Notes under the pieces: model-generated | Told to the model about the DNA's origin: nothing | The model's input: the letters and a program-made list of their open reading frames with translations, nothing else | The model's database searches: none | From: DASYSA01 sp036003885 | GTDB lineage: Bacteria > Acidobacteriota > Blastocatellia > UBA7656 | Assembly (NCBI GenBank): GCA_036003885.1 | Contig: DASYSA010000498.1 | Span: forward strand, 1 to 24,627 | DNA: 24,627 nt | Direction of reading: 5' to 3' | In this document: positions 1-6,812 of the stretch, one piece after another | How the letters are laid out: every line of letters starts with the position of its first letter | Numbering within the stretch: position 1 is the stretch's first letter | Translations under genes and position numbers: made by a program

Positions 1-119
1 GTGGCCGATTACGGTGGTTGTTGATCACCGATCTCCTGACCCTGGCCTAATCTCTCAATCCTCCCAACTTCTAAATCAGACCTTCCAAATCCGAAATCCT
101 AGATCCTAAATCCTAGATC
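1..119. repeat. Intergenic tract downstream of ilvC with short AT-rich repeats
   Basis: No gene is visible here. Positions 94-121 hold two exact tandem copies of a 14-mer, aaatcctagatcct, itself made of two related heptamers. The second copy runs into the ilvC stop codon (120-122). A degenerate form of the same heptamer is seen just upstream (ccaaatccg at 86-94). A small inverted pair, cggtg...caccg, lies near 12-30. The tract may carry the 3' end of the ilv transcript, but there is no clear U-run terminator. Confidence 0.5.
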
Positions 120-1136
120 CTAGTTTTTCGCCTTATCCACAAGCCGGCTCTGTTGGAGCCACGGCATCATTCCTCTCAACTGTTTGCCCACCTCTTCGAT
201 CGGGTGGGTCGCCGCCTCCTGTTCCAACCTCTTGAACAGAGCCTTCCCTCCTTCGTGCTCGGCCATCCACTCATCGGCAAAGGCCCCCGATTGAATGTCC
301 TTGAGCAAAATGCGCATCTGGTCGCGCACAGATTCGTTTATGACTCTCGGCCCCCGCGTCAGGTCGCCATACTCGGCCGTGTTCGACACCGAGTAACGCA
401 TATTAGCGAGACCTCCTTCATAAATCAGATCCACGATCAACTTCACCTCGTGCAGGCACTCGAAGTAGGCCATCTCAGGCGAATAGCCCGCCTCCACAAG
501 CGTCTCGAACCCTGCGCGTATCAGAGACGTCAATCCTCCGCACAACACAGCCTGTTCGCCGAACAGGTCCGTCTCTGTCTCTTCCTTGAAGGTCGTCTCC
601 AATATCCCTGCGCGCCCTCCACCTATCGCCGATGCGTAAGCCAGTCCGACATCGCGCGTGTGGCCGCTCGAATCCTGATGAATCGCAAGCAAACATGGGA
701 CGCCGCGCCCTGCAGTGTACTCGTGGCGCACGAGGTGACCCGGCGCCTTGGGCGCAACCATAAATACGTTGACCTCTGCGGGCGGTAAGATCTTCTTGAA
801 ATGAATCGAGAAGCCATGCGCAAATGCCAGGTAGTTACCCGGCAGAAGATTGGGCGCGATCTGTTGCTGATAAATCCTGGGTGCGAGCTCGTCGGGCACC
901 AGCATCATGACCACGTCCGCGTTGAAAGCCGCTTCCGCCGTATCTTGAACCGTGAGACCCGCCGACTCTGCCTTGGCGCACGAAGGGCTGTCAGGCCGCA
1001 AGCCCACGATGACTTCACAACCCGACTCCTTGAGGTTGTTCGCGTGCGCGAATCCCTGCGCGCCGTAACCTATCACGCCGATCTTCTTGCCCTTGAGTTG
1101 GCCGAGGTCGGCATCCTTATCATAGTAAATCTCCAT
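120..1136 (-). CDS. ilvC: Ketol-acid reductoisomerase (class I, NADP+)
   Basis: Catalyses the Mg2+- and NADPH-dependent isomeroreduction of acetolactate and acetohydroxybutyrate, the second common step of valine, leucine and isoleucine synthesis, in the cytosol. The N-terminal Rossmann motif GYGAQG is at residues 23-28, the conserved His is in AFAHGF (H108), and VAPKAPGH follows at 127-134. The class I metal and substrate residues D190, E194, E226, E230 and S251 are all present at their canonical numbers, and 338 aa is the usual class I length. Two ATG codons are adjacent. I chose the second (1136) because the AGGGAGG Shine-Dalgarno lies only 1 nt from the first but 4 nt from the second, and family members start M-x-[IV]-YYDKDAD. 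It is the last gene of the ilv cluster, separated from ilvN by a REP-like hairpin array. The family's usual SPSWAKA reads SPSCAKA here; this is unlikely to matter. Confidence 0.97.
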   Translation of the reverse strand: MEIYYDKDADLGQLKGKKIGVIGYGAQGFAHANNLKESGCEVIVGLRPDSPSCAKAESAGLTVQDTAEAAFNADVVMMLVPDELAPRIYQQQIAPNLLPGNYLAFAHGFSIHFKKILPPAEVNVFMVAPKAPGHLVRHEYTAGRGVPCLLAIHQDSSGHTRDVGLAYASAIGGGRAGILETTFKEETETDLFGEQAVLCGGLTSLIRAGFETLVEAGYSPEMAYFECLHEVKLIVDLIYEGGLANMRYSVSNTAEYGDLTRGPRVINESVRDQMRILLKDIQSGAFADEWMAEHEGGKALFKRLEQEAATHPIEEVGKQLRGMMPWLQQSRLVDKAKN

Positions 1137-1158
1137 CATTCCTCCCTATGTAGTCCGG

Positions 1159-1294
1159 CCTGGGTACGCACGCTTCCAGCGTGCCCGGCTTGCGTATGCG
1201 CACGCTGGATACGCACGCTTCCAGCGTGCCGGGCACGCATCTCTTCCACCGTAAGGGCTTGGAGATGCGCACGCTGGAAGCGTGCGTACCCAGG
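1159..1294. repeat. REP-like hairpin array between ilvN and ilvC
   Basis: Three copies of a 17-nt self-complementary unit, gcacgcttccagcgtgc (7-bp stem, 3-nt loop), lie at 1168-1184, 1213-1229 and, inverted, at 1269-1285. The outer two are embedded in a perfect 26-bp inverted repeat (1159-1184 against 1269-1294). Degenerate half-units lie between them. The 3' flank (1285-1314) adds tandem copies of a 10-mer, cttacccagg. In the ilv transcript this would form stable hairpins just upstream of the ilvC ribosome binding site, so it may influence mRNA stability or relative expression of ilvC. Confidence 0.85.
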
Positions 1295-1324
1295 CTTACC
1301 CAGGTTTACCCAGGCTTACTCATG

Positions 1325-1840
1325 CTAGTCAGCTGCCTGGGCTGCTTCAGCTTCCACCTGCTCGGGTAGCCTGCCGATTGCGACCGTCCCCGTGCGCACG
1401 ATCTCGCGTATCCCGATCGGCTTGAGCAGATTGATAAGCGCGCGAACCTTGTTCCAGTCGCCACTTGCTTCGATGATGAGGCCGTCTTCGGAAACATCGA
1501 CAACCTTGGCCCGAAAGATGTCGACCAGGCTCAGCACTTCCTGCCTCGCAGGTCCAGCCGCCGCCTTGACATTGATCAGCGCCATCTCGCGCTCGATGTG
1601 CGGAGTAGCCGTCACGTCTTCGACTTTCATCACGCGGACCTGCTTGTCCAGTTGCCTGGTTATCCGCTCGATGGCCGCGTCGTCGCCCACCGTCACCAAT
1701 GTCAATCGGGACAGCTTCGGGTCGAGCGTCTCCGCCACGGTCAAGCTTTCGATGTTGTAGCCGCGCGCGCTGAACAGTCCGACTACTCGCGATAGCTCTC
1801 CGAACCTGTTCTCAACCAGTATAGCCAGGGTATGTCTCAT
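1325..1840 (-). CDS. ilvN: Acetolactate synthase small (regulatory) subunit
   Basis: Regulatory subunit of acetohydroxyacid synthase. It activates the large subunit and confers feedback inhibition, usually by valine. The N-terminal ACT domain spans about residues 2-75, starting HTLAILVENRFGELSRVVGL and containing GYNIESLTV. The C-terminal ALS_ss_C domain spans about 80-160 (REMALINVKA, then VDIFRAKVVDVSEDGLIIEASGD split over residues 107-129). The 171-aa length is typical. The ATG overlaps the ilvB stop in an ATGA arrangement (1837-1840), which implies translational coupling and explains the weak Shine-Dalgarno (gagcgagc). Coupled synthesis of a 1:1 complex fits this arrangement. The C-terminus is Ala/Glu-rich (EAEAAQAAD). 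Confidence 0.96.
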   Translation of the reverse strand: MRHTLAILVENRFGELSRVVGLFSARGYNIESLTVAETLDPKLSRLTLVTVGDDAAIERITRQLDKQVRVMKVEDVTATPHIEREMALINVKAAAGPARQEVLSLVDIFRAKVVDVSEDGLIIEASGDWNKVRALINLLKPIGIREIVRTGTVAIGRLPEQVEAEAAQAAD

Positions 1841-3636
1841 GCTCGCTCTGGAACCCCCTTACTCGATCGCGAGATTCTCGGGTCCAGCACGATGTCCTTG
1901 AGCCCGGCTCCGGCCGGGATCATCGGATAAACGTTCTCCTCTTCGGCCACCAGCACATCCATGACCACGCAGCCCGGCGTCGCCAGCCCTCGCTCGAGAA
2001 CGCTTCTCAACTGATCCGGACGGGTCGCCCTCAAGCCCACGGCGCCGTAAGCCTCAGCGAGCTTCACAAAATCGGGCAGCCACTCCATGTTTACGTGTGA
2101 GTATGCGCCGTCGTAGAAGATCTCCTGCCACTGACGGACCATGCCCAGAAAGTTGTTGTTCATTATCACAATCTTCAGGTTGGCTTTGTACTGGACCGCC
2201 GTCGCCAGTTCCTGGGCGGTCATCTGAAATCCGCCGTCGCCCACAAACGCGATTACCTGTTTATCCGGATAAGCGATCTGAGCTCCAAGAGCCGCCGGAA
2301 ACCCGAAACCCATAGTTCCGAGCCCGCCCGACGTGATCGACTGGCGCGGGCCGTTGAATGGATAATACTGGGCCAGCCACATCTGATGCTGACCTACGTC
2401 GGTCGTGATGATGGCATCGCCGTTCGTCAGCCGATACAACTCCTGGATCAGGTACTGCGGCATGATCACTTCATCGGAGTTCTCGTAGGCCAGCGGCGCG
2501 TATCTCTTCCATTCAGATATCTGCTCCCACCACGGCGCGAGTCGCTCCTCACTCGTCGCGGAACCCTCTTCGCCGATCTCATCCAGCATCTGTCGCATCA
2601 CGCTCTTGGCGTCGCCCAGAATGGGCACTTCCACCCGGCGATTCTTATCGATCGAGCTCCGGTCGACGTCTACGTGAATGATCTCAGCGTGAACCGCGAA
2701 CTTATCCAGCGCGCCGGTAACCCGGTCGTCGAAGCGAACTCCGATGGCGACGATCAAATCGGCATCCGAGATCGCCATGTTCGCACAGTAAGTGCCGTGC
2801 ATTCCCAGCATGCCCAGACTCAGAGGATGGCCCGACGGAAAACATCCAAGGCCCATCAACGTCGGAGTGACTGGAAAGGACAGCTTCTCAGCCAGTTCCT
2901 CCAACTCCTCGTATCCGTTCGAATGAATGACCCCTCCTCCAACATACAATAGCGGACGGCGAGCTTCGCACATTTTGGCCACCGCGCGCCTGACCTGCTC
3001 CGGATCCCCAAACATCTGAGGCTTGTAGCTGGGCAGATCCAGGTGGTCCGGATAGATGAATGGCGTATTTTCCGCGGTGACGTCCTTCGGAATGTCGATC
3101 AACACCGGCCCGGGACGCCCGCTCCCGGCAATGTAGAACGCCTCCTTTACTATCTCGGCGAGGTCCTTAACGTCGTTCACCAGGTAATTGTACTTGGTGC
3201 ATGGGCGAGTTATCCCGACGGTGTCGGCCTCCTGAAACGCATCGCTGCCGATCATCTTCCTTGGCACCTGGCCGCTGATTACAACCAGCGGCGTCGAATC
3301 CATAAATGCATTAGCTATTCCGGTGACAGCGTTGGTTGCGCCGGGACCCGAGGTCACCAGCGCAACCCCGACTTTGCCCGTGGCCTTGGCGTAGCCTTCG
3401 GCCATATGGATCGCCCCCTGTTCGTGGCGAACGAGAACGTGTCGGAGTCGATCCCTGTAGTTGCACAACTCATCGTAGATGTGAAGCACGGCTCCACCCG
3501 GGTAGCCGAAAACGAGATCGACACCTTCACGCAACAGCGATTCACAAAGGATCCGCGCACCGCGCATCACCTCTGGACTTTTATTGTCGCCCTTCTCGAG
3601 GTTAGCTGCGGTTGAATCCTTGAACGTCTGACTCAT
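1837..3636 (-). CDS. ilvB: Acetolactate synthase large (catalytic) subunit
   Basis: TPP-dependent enzyme condensing two pyruvates, or pyruvate plus 2-oxobutyrate, in the first common step of branched-chain amino acid synthesis. The 599-aa protein has the TPP-binding N-domain at about 24-190, with the catalytic Glu in VRHEQG (E72) and the SGPGATNAVTG loop at 96-106. The FAD-binding-type central domain is at about 210-345, and the C-terminal TPP domain has GDGGFQM (466-472) and the NNNFLGM metal segment (493-499). The start at 3636 (MSQTF) is preferred over an in-frame upstream start because AGGAG lies 6 nt before it; the 28 extra upstream residues are low-complexity and overlap the leader hairpin. 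It lies downstream of a candidate attenuator and is coupled to ilvN. Confidence 0.97.
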   Translation of the reverse strand: MSQTFKDSTAANLEKGDNKSPEVMRGARILCESLLREGVDLVFGYPGGAVLHIYDELCNYRDRLRHVLVRHEQGAIHMAEGYAKATGKVGVALVTSGPGATNAVTGIANAFMDSTPLVVISGQVPRKMIGSDAFQEADTVGITRPCTKYNYLVNDVKDLAEIVKEAFYIAGSGRPGPVLIDIPKDVTAENTPFIYPDHLDLPSYKPQMFGDPEQVRRAVAKMCEARRPLLYVGGGVIHSNGYEELEELAEKLSFPVTPTLMGLGCFPSGHPLSLGMLGMHGTYCANMAISDADLIVAIGVRFDDRVTGALDKFAVHAEIIHVDVDRSSIDKNRRVEVPILGDAKSVMRQMLDEIGEEGSATSEERLAPWWEQISEWKRYAPLAYENSDEVIMPQYLIQELYRLTNGDAIITTDVGQHQMWLAQYYPFNGPRQSITSGGLGTMGFGFPAALGAQIAYPDKQVIAFVGDGGFQMTAQELATAVQYKANLKIVIMNNNFLGMVRQWQEIFYDGAYSHVNMEWLPDFVKLAEAYGAVGLRATRPDQLRSVLERGLATPGCVVMDVLVAEEENVYPMIPAGAGLKDIVLDPRISRSSKGVPERA

Positions 3637-3652
3637 GGTTCGCTCCTGTACC

Positions 3653-3746
3653 GGCGTGATCCTTAGCGGCCGCCCCCTGAGATATGCTCGCGCAGTTCTG
3701 AAAGCAGCGTGACTCCTCACGAGGGGCGGCCGCCAAGGATCGCGCC
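3653..3746 (-). promoter_or_regulatory. GC-rich 24-bp inverted repeat just upstream of the ilvB RBS
   Basis: The arms at 3653-3676 and 3723-3746 are complementary at 22 of 24 positions around a 46-nt loop, and each contains gcggccgc. In the minus-strand transcript one of the two mismatches is a G:U wobble. The stem ends only about 6 nt before the AGGAG of ilvB. It has no U-run, so it does not look like an intrinsic terminator. It could be a translational control hairpin, part of a longer leader fold, or a protein-binding inverted repeat. Confidence 0.6.
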
Positions 3747-3798
3747 GCCAATTGACTTTCCCCCTGCATATTCAACCAACTTCAATCCAATAAACTTG

Positions 3799-3867
3799 AA
3801 GGCCGTCATCGCGCTTGTGGATGACGGCCTTTCGAGTACCCTTTGCTGTCCGCAAAGGCCGTCATCC
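3799..3867 (-). promoter_or_regulatory. Candidate attenuator: competing hairpins in the ilvB leader RNA
   Basis: In transcript order (minus strand) the segments are: 1 (3867-3855, gatgacggcctttgc extending to 3853), 2 (3846-3840, gcaaagg), 3 (3832-3820, aaaggccgtcatc) and 4 (3810-3799, gatgacggcctt). Segment 1 can pair locally with 2 (7 bp, 5-nt loop) or with 3 (13 bp, no mismatch, 22-nt loop). Segment 3 can instead pair with 4 (12 bp, no mismatch, 9-nt loop). The 3:4 stem is followed by cttcaagtttatt, which is only moderately U-rich. The stop codon of the upstream leader ORF (3864-3862) lies inside segment 1. A terminating ribosome would mask segment 1 and favour 3:4; a ribosome stalled in the Leu/Val/Ile codons would leave it free for 1:3. 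The base pairing is read directly; termination at 3:4 is inferred. Confidence 0.65.
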
Positions 3868-4026
3868 GCTGCCAAGCAGCACGAGGCCGATAATAAGGCC
3901 GATGATAATAATGACGACCAGCAGTCGGGCGGCGAACAAGCTTCGAGACACAGGCTCGGCGGAAACCGATTCGCTTCCTGCCGGTCTGAACGAGCGCTCG
4001 ATGGAGTAGCGTGAGTTCTGGCTCAT
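3862..4026 (-). CDS. Candidate branched-chain amino acid leader peptide (54 aa)
   Basis: A small ORF starts at ATG 4026, 7 nt after the leuA stop, and ends with TGA at 3864-3862. Residues 35-51 read LLVVIIIIGLIIGLVLL: 15 Leu, Val or Ile codons in 17 (3874-3924), followed by only three more codons. The N-terminal 34 residues (MSQNSRYSIERS...) are polar and unremarkable. The Shine-Dalgarno is weak (gagaga), so translation may be coupled to leuA termination. The placement directly before alternative hairpins and ilvB matches the plan of the enterobacterial ilvL and ivbL leader peptides, although 54 residues is longer than those. The alternative is a real single-TM small membrane protein, since the same hydrophobic block would form one helix of about 17 residues. 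Both could be true. I favour the leader peptide because of the hairpins. Confidence 0.65.
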   Translation of the reverse strand: MSQNSRYSIERSFRPAGSESVSAEPVSRSLFAARLLVVIIIIGLIIGLVLLGSG

Positions 4027-4033
4027 ATGTCTC

Positions 4034-5608
4034 TCAGTCAGCCGCCCCTGAAAATGCTTTTTCTCTTACAGTCACCGGCTCGTTGGTTCGAGCCGTCGAC
4101 TGACGCGCATGAACCGCCTTATTGACCGCATGCAGATACGCTCTAGCGCTGGCTTCGACGATGTCGGTCGAGGCCGCGCGACCTGTGAAGGTCTTCTCGT
4201 CGAACTCGACGTGAACAAAGACTTCACCTACTGCATCGGTTCCCTGCGTGACGGAGTGCATCGAATAATCGAGCAGCTTGCCCGTTGCTCCGGTCAGGAA
4301 ATCTATGATTGAAAAGACCGCGGCCACCGGGCCCCCCCCTTGGCCGGTCCGCGACATCACCTGCCCATCGCGCTCCAGCGTCACTGCAGCCCAGGAGTTC
4401 TTTGCCGTGCCGGCCATCGCTTCGACCGACCGGAGCTTGAAGGTCTCCGGTATATCTCGCAGGCCGTCTTGAAGGATGACGACCAGGTCTTCGTCGAAGA
4501 TCTCCTTCTTCTGATCGGCGAGCTTGGTGAAGAGTTTGTATGCTTTGTCGAGTTCCGCTCGCGAAAGAGTGTAGTCGAGCTCTTCGTATCGCTTCTGCAG
4601 TGCATGCCGGCCCGAGTGCTTGCCCAGCACCAGCGTCGACTGCTTAACCCCCACGGTTTCGGGAGTCATGATCTCATAGGTGAGCTTGTCGGCCAGCACG
4701 CCGTGCTGATGGATGCCGGCCTCGTGCGCGAAGGCGTTGCGTCCAACGATAGCTTTGTTGGGCTGAACGGGGACGCCGATGATATTCGACAGCATCTGGC
4801 TGGTCCGATAGATCTCTTCGGTGTGAATGCCCGTCTCGTAACCCAGCAGGTCGCGTCGCACGTTCAGCGCCATCACGATCTCTTCGAGAGAGGCGTTCCC
4901 GGCCCGTTCGCCGATGCCGTTGATAGTGCACTCCACCTGACGAGCGCCCGCTTCAATGGCTGCAAGCGAGTTGGCAACCGCCATCCCGAGATCGTTGTGA
5001 CAGTGCACGGAAATTGTGACGTCTTCCATTCCCTCGACGCGCTCGCGCAGGGTTCGAATGATGTGCGCGTATTCACGGGGAATCGTGTAACCAACCGTGT
5101 CCGGGATATTGACGGTCCGGGCTCCGGCCTTTACCGCGACTTCAACACACTTGCAGAGAAAATCGAGGTCGGTTCGAGTAGCGTCTTCGGGTGAGAACTC
5201 TACGTCGGGTGTTAAGCTGCGTGCGAGGCTTACTGCTCGCTCGATCTGTTCGAGTGCCTGCTCGCGAGTGATCTTGAGTTTCGATCGCAGGTGGATGTCC
5301 GAGGTCGCCAGGAAGGTGTGGATGCGAGGCCGTTCAGCTTCGCGCAGCGCGTCCCAGGCGCGTTCTATGTCCTCCCGGAGCGCTCGTGCAAGAGCGGCAA
5401 TGATCGGGCGGCGGCAGGTTTTTGAAACCTCGCGAACCGCATTGAAGTCGTCATCGGAAGCGATAGGAAACCCAGCTTCTAGAACGTCGACCCCCAAAGC
5501 TTCGAGTTGAGAAGCAAGGCGCAACTTCTCTTCAACGTTCATGCTGCAGCCGGGTGACTGCTCGCCATCGCGGAGAGTAGTGTCGAAGATGTTAACGTGA
5601 GAAGCCAT
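4034..5608 (-). CDS. leuA: 2-isopropylmalate synthase
   Basis: Condenses acetyl-CoA with 2-oxoisovalerate, the committed step of leucine synthesis. The 524-aa protein has an HMGL-like TIM barrel (about 4-275) with DTTLRDGEQSPG at 9-20 and the metal ligands HCHND (H202, H204). NGIGERAGNASLEEI and GRNAFAHEAGIHQHGVL follow, then the LeuA allosteric dimerisation domain (about 390-510), which usually confers leucine feedback. The barrel and length fit LeuA; citramalate synthase is the main alternative and is less likely because the AHEAGIHQHG segment and overall sequence are of the classic LeuA type. The start at 5608 (MASHVNIFDTTL) is chosen over 5644 because AGGA lies about 6 nt upstream and the extension (MLEHLGIRIGIR) is encoded by a 12-bp tandem repeat. 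It is the first gene of the cluster and is followed 7 nt later by the leader ORF. Confidence 0.93.
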   Translation of the reverse strand: MASHVNIFDTTLRDGEQSPGCSMNVEEKLRLASQLEALGVDVLEAGFPIASDDDFNAVREVSKTCRRPIIAALARALREDIERAWDALREAERPRIHTFLATSDIHLRSKLKITREQALEQIERAVSLARSLTPDVEFSPEDATRTDLDFLCKCVEVAVKAGARTVNIPDTVGYTIPREYAHIIRTLRERVEGMEDVTISVHCHNDLGMAVANSLAAIEAGARQVECTINGIGERAGNASLEEIVMALNVRRDLLGYETGIHTEEIYRTSQMLSNIIGVPVQPNKAIVGRNAFAHEAGIHQHGVLADKLTYEIMTPETVGVKQSTLVLGKHSGRHALQKRYEELDYTLSRAELDKAYKLFTKLADQKKEIFDEDLVVILQDGLRDIPETFKLRSVEAMAGTAKNSWAAVTLERDGQVMSRTGQGGGPVAAVFSIIDFLTGATGKLLDYSMHSVTQGTDAVGEVFVHVEFDEKTFTGRAASTDIVEASARAYLHAVNKAVHARQSTARTNEPVTVREKAFSGAAD

Positions 5609-5630
5609 GCGTATTCCTATGCGTATTCCT
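5607..5630 (-). repeat. 12-bp tandem duplication carrying the leuA Shine-Dalgarno
   Basis: On the minus strand aggaatacgcat occurs twice in tandem (5630-5619 and 5618-5607). The second copy provides AGGA and the AT of the leuA ATG (5608). The first provides a second AGGA followed by ATA in the same frame. A 12-bp slippage event would change the number of ribosome binding sites without breaking the frame. Confidence 0.8.
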
Positions 5631-5988
5631 AAATGTTCGAGCAATAAGTGTGAATATCAGTTAATTGCTAGTCGTTACCATACTTCAGTTCAAATGGGCG
5701 GGCAAATAGATAATCTTTATCAGTTGATAAGCCTGCAGTGCGGGCGTTATTGCTTCATTGGTAGTAATTAGCACGTGACCGGATCCCTTTTCTGGGCAAA
5801 CTACACCCGTTCGATGGCCTGTCTCGGTGAATCCCAGGAGTTTTTGGCCTGTAGCGTCGAGCCCGATCCGCACGGGTCCTGTTCCCGCTGTTGAGTCCCA
5901 CTCTTTGAACACTGGTGAGTCTTTGGCGGCTCAACCACTTGTGCGAATAACCGAGTCGCCTGTAGACTTCGTCACTCAATCAAAGGCG
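5609..5988. promoter_or_regulatory. leuA/wzz-like divergent intergenic region with a possible leuA promoter
   Basis: This 380-bp region separates the divergent starts of leuA and the Wzz-like gene. A possible sigma-70 promoter for leuA is seen on the minus strand: TTGCCC (5705-5700), a 17-nt spacer, then TATGGT (5682-5677), giving a leader of about 60 nt. No T-box or clear leucine leader peptide is visible before leuA. Two ORFs cross the region (a GTG-started plus-strand extension of the Wzz-like gene, and a GTG-started 75-aa minus-strand ORF at 5685-5912), but neither has a convincing ribosome binding site or recognisable domain. Confidence 0.35.
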
Positions 5989-6753
5989 ATGAACGATTCA
6001 CCGAGTCACGTCGATGAGCAACTCAGCCTCGATCGCTACTTCGCCGCGATCTGGCGGGCTAAGTGGCTAATCCTCCTCCTCACCATTTCCGCCGCCGGCG
6101 TGGCTTGGTTTATAGCCCGCCGCGAACCCGCGACTCACACCGCCGTGGCTCTTGTCGAAGTAGGCCGGGTCTGGAAAGAACCTATCGAAGATCCCTACGT
6201 AACCAAAGAGATGGTTAACGGGACAACCTTCCTCCGCGACCTTGCTGAAAAGATTGGAGCGAAGCCTCACCAGGTCAAGCGCAGCGTTCGGGCCGACGTG
6301 GTCGAGGGCGGGGCCAGGCGGGAAAAGTATCCCATCTTCGTAAGCGTCAAAGCGACAACTGAAAGCGCCGAGGAATCGGTGAAGTTGGCGCAGGCAGCAG
6401 CCGACGCCCTGATCGCACGCCACGAGAAGTTGTTCGATGATGCAATCGCCTTCCACCTCGCGAGCCAACGCAGAATCGAACAACGGCTCACTGAAGCGTC
6501 CACGCAGTCCTCGGGCGCCAACCGTGATCTGGTGGTCAAACTCGAAAGCGAGCTGGACGAAGTGAGGGCGAACAATGAATCACCTGCCGCTACCAGAAAG
6601 ACGGCTTTGATCGAGCCGGCGGCTCCTGGGGCAGCCGTTCAGCCCGAAGTCTGGCGCCGCGTAGGGGCAACGGCTTTTCTGGCCGGGATCATCGGAATCG
6701 CGGCGGCGATGTTGGTTGGTTACGTCAAGAAGGGAGCAGGCAGCGGGCAGTAA
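5989..6753 (+). CDS. Wzz/chain-length-determinant-like inner membrane protein
   Basis: A 254-aa protein with the topology of polysaccharide co-polymerases: a short cytosolic N-terminus (LSLDRYFAAIWRAKW), TM1 at about 24-43 (WLILLLTISAAGVAWFIA), a periplasmic stretch with charged, probably coiled-coil helices (about 100-200), and TM2 near the C-terminus (about 224-246, FLAGIIGIAAAMLVGYV). There is no cytosolic tyrosine kinase domain. I chose ATG 5989 because the GTG-started extension (5827) adds 54 residues of non-domain sequence; the Shine-Dalgarno aaagg lies 2-3 nt from the ATG and is not strong. The gene stands alone with no polysaccharide genes nearby. Its last codons (GAGSGQ, stop) are encoded by the left arm of an inverted-repeat array shared with the convergent peptidase gene. 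Confidence 0.7.
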   Translation: MNDSPSHVDEQLSLDRYFAAIWRAKWLILLLTISAAGVAWFIARREPATHTAVALVEVGRVWKEPIEDPYVTKEMVNGTTFLRDLAEKIGAKPHQVKRSVRADVVEGGARREKYPIFVSVKATTESAEESVKLAQAAADALIARHEKLFDDAIAFHLASQRRIEQRLTEASTQSSGANRDLVVKLESELDEVRANNESPAATRKTALIEPAAPGAAVQPEVWRRVGATAFLAGIIGIAAAMLVGYVKKGAGSGQ

Positions 6754-6812
6754 TCCGCGCTTCGTGCCTGCCTGCTGCCCACTGCCTGCTGCACGCCGCC
6801 TGCTGCCTGCTA
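6733..6812. terminator. Heptamer-based palindrome between convergent wzz-like and M28 genes
   Basis: Arms at 6733-6750 and 6775-6792 are complementary at 16 of 18 positions. The right side continues as heptameric repeats (gcctgct, gcccact, gcctgct, gcacgcc, gcctgct, gcctgct) up to the stop codon of the peptidase (6810-6812), while the left arm encodes the last residues of the Wzz-like protein. A bidirectional terminator role is inferred from the convergent setting; there is no U-run. Confidence 0.55.

Noticed and set aside
153..788. 211-aa plus-strand ORF antisense to ilvC
   Set aside because: It lies wholly inside ilvC, has no recognisable domain or RBS, and ilvC has all catalytic residues.
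3709..4014. 101-aa plus-strand ORF opposite the leader ORF
   Set aside because: No domain and low-complexity Asp/Asn stretch; it is the complement of the Leu/Val/Ile block and hairpins.
5685..5912. 75-aa GTG-started minus-strand ORF upstream of leuA
   Set aside because: No RBS and no recognisable family; it overlaps the candidate leuA promoter. Left uncalled.
5827..5988. N-terminal extension of the Wzz-like protein from a GTG
   Set aside because: 54 residues with no domain or targeting signal; the family normally starts shortly before TM1.
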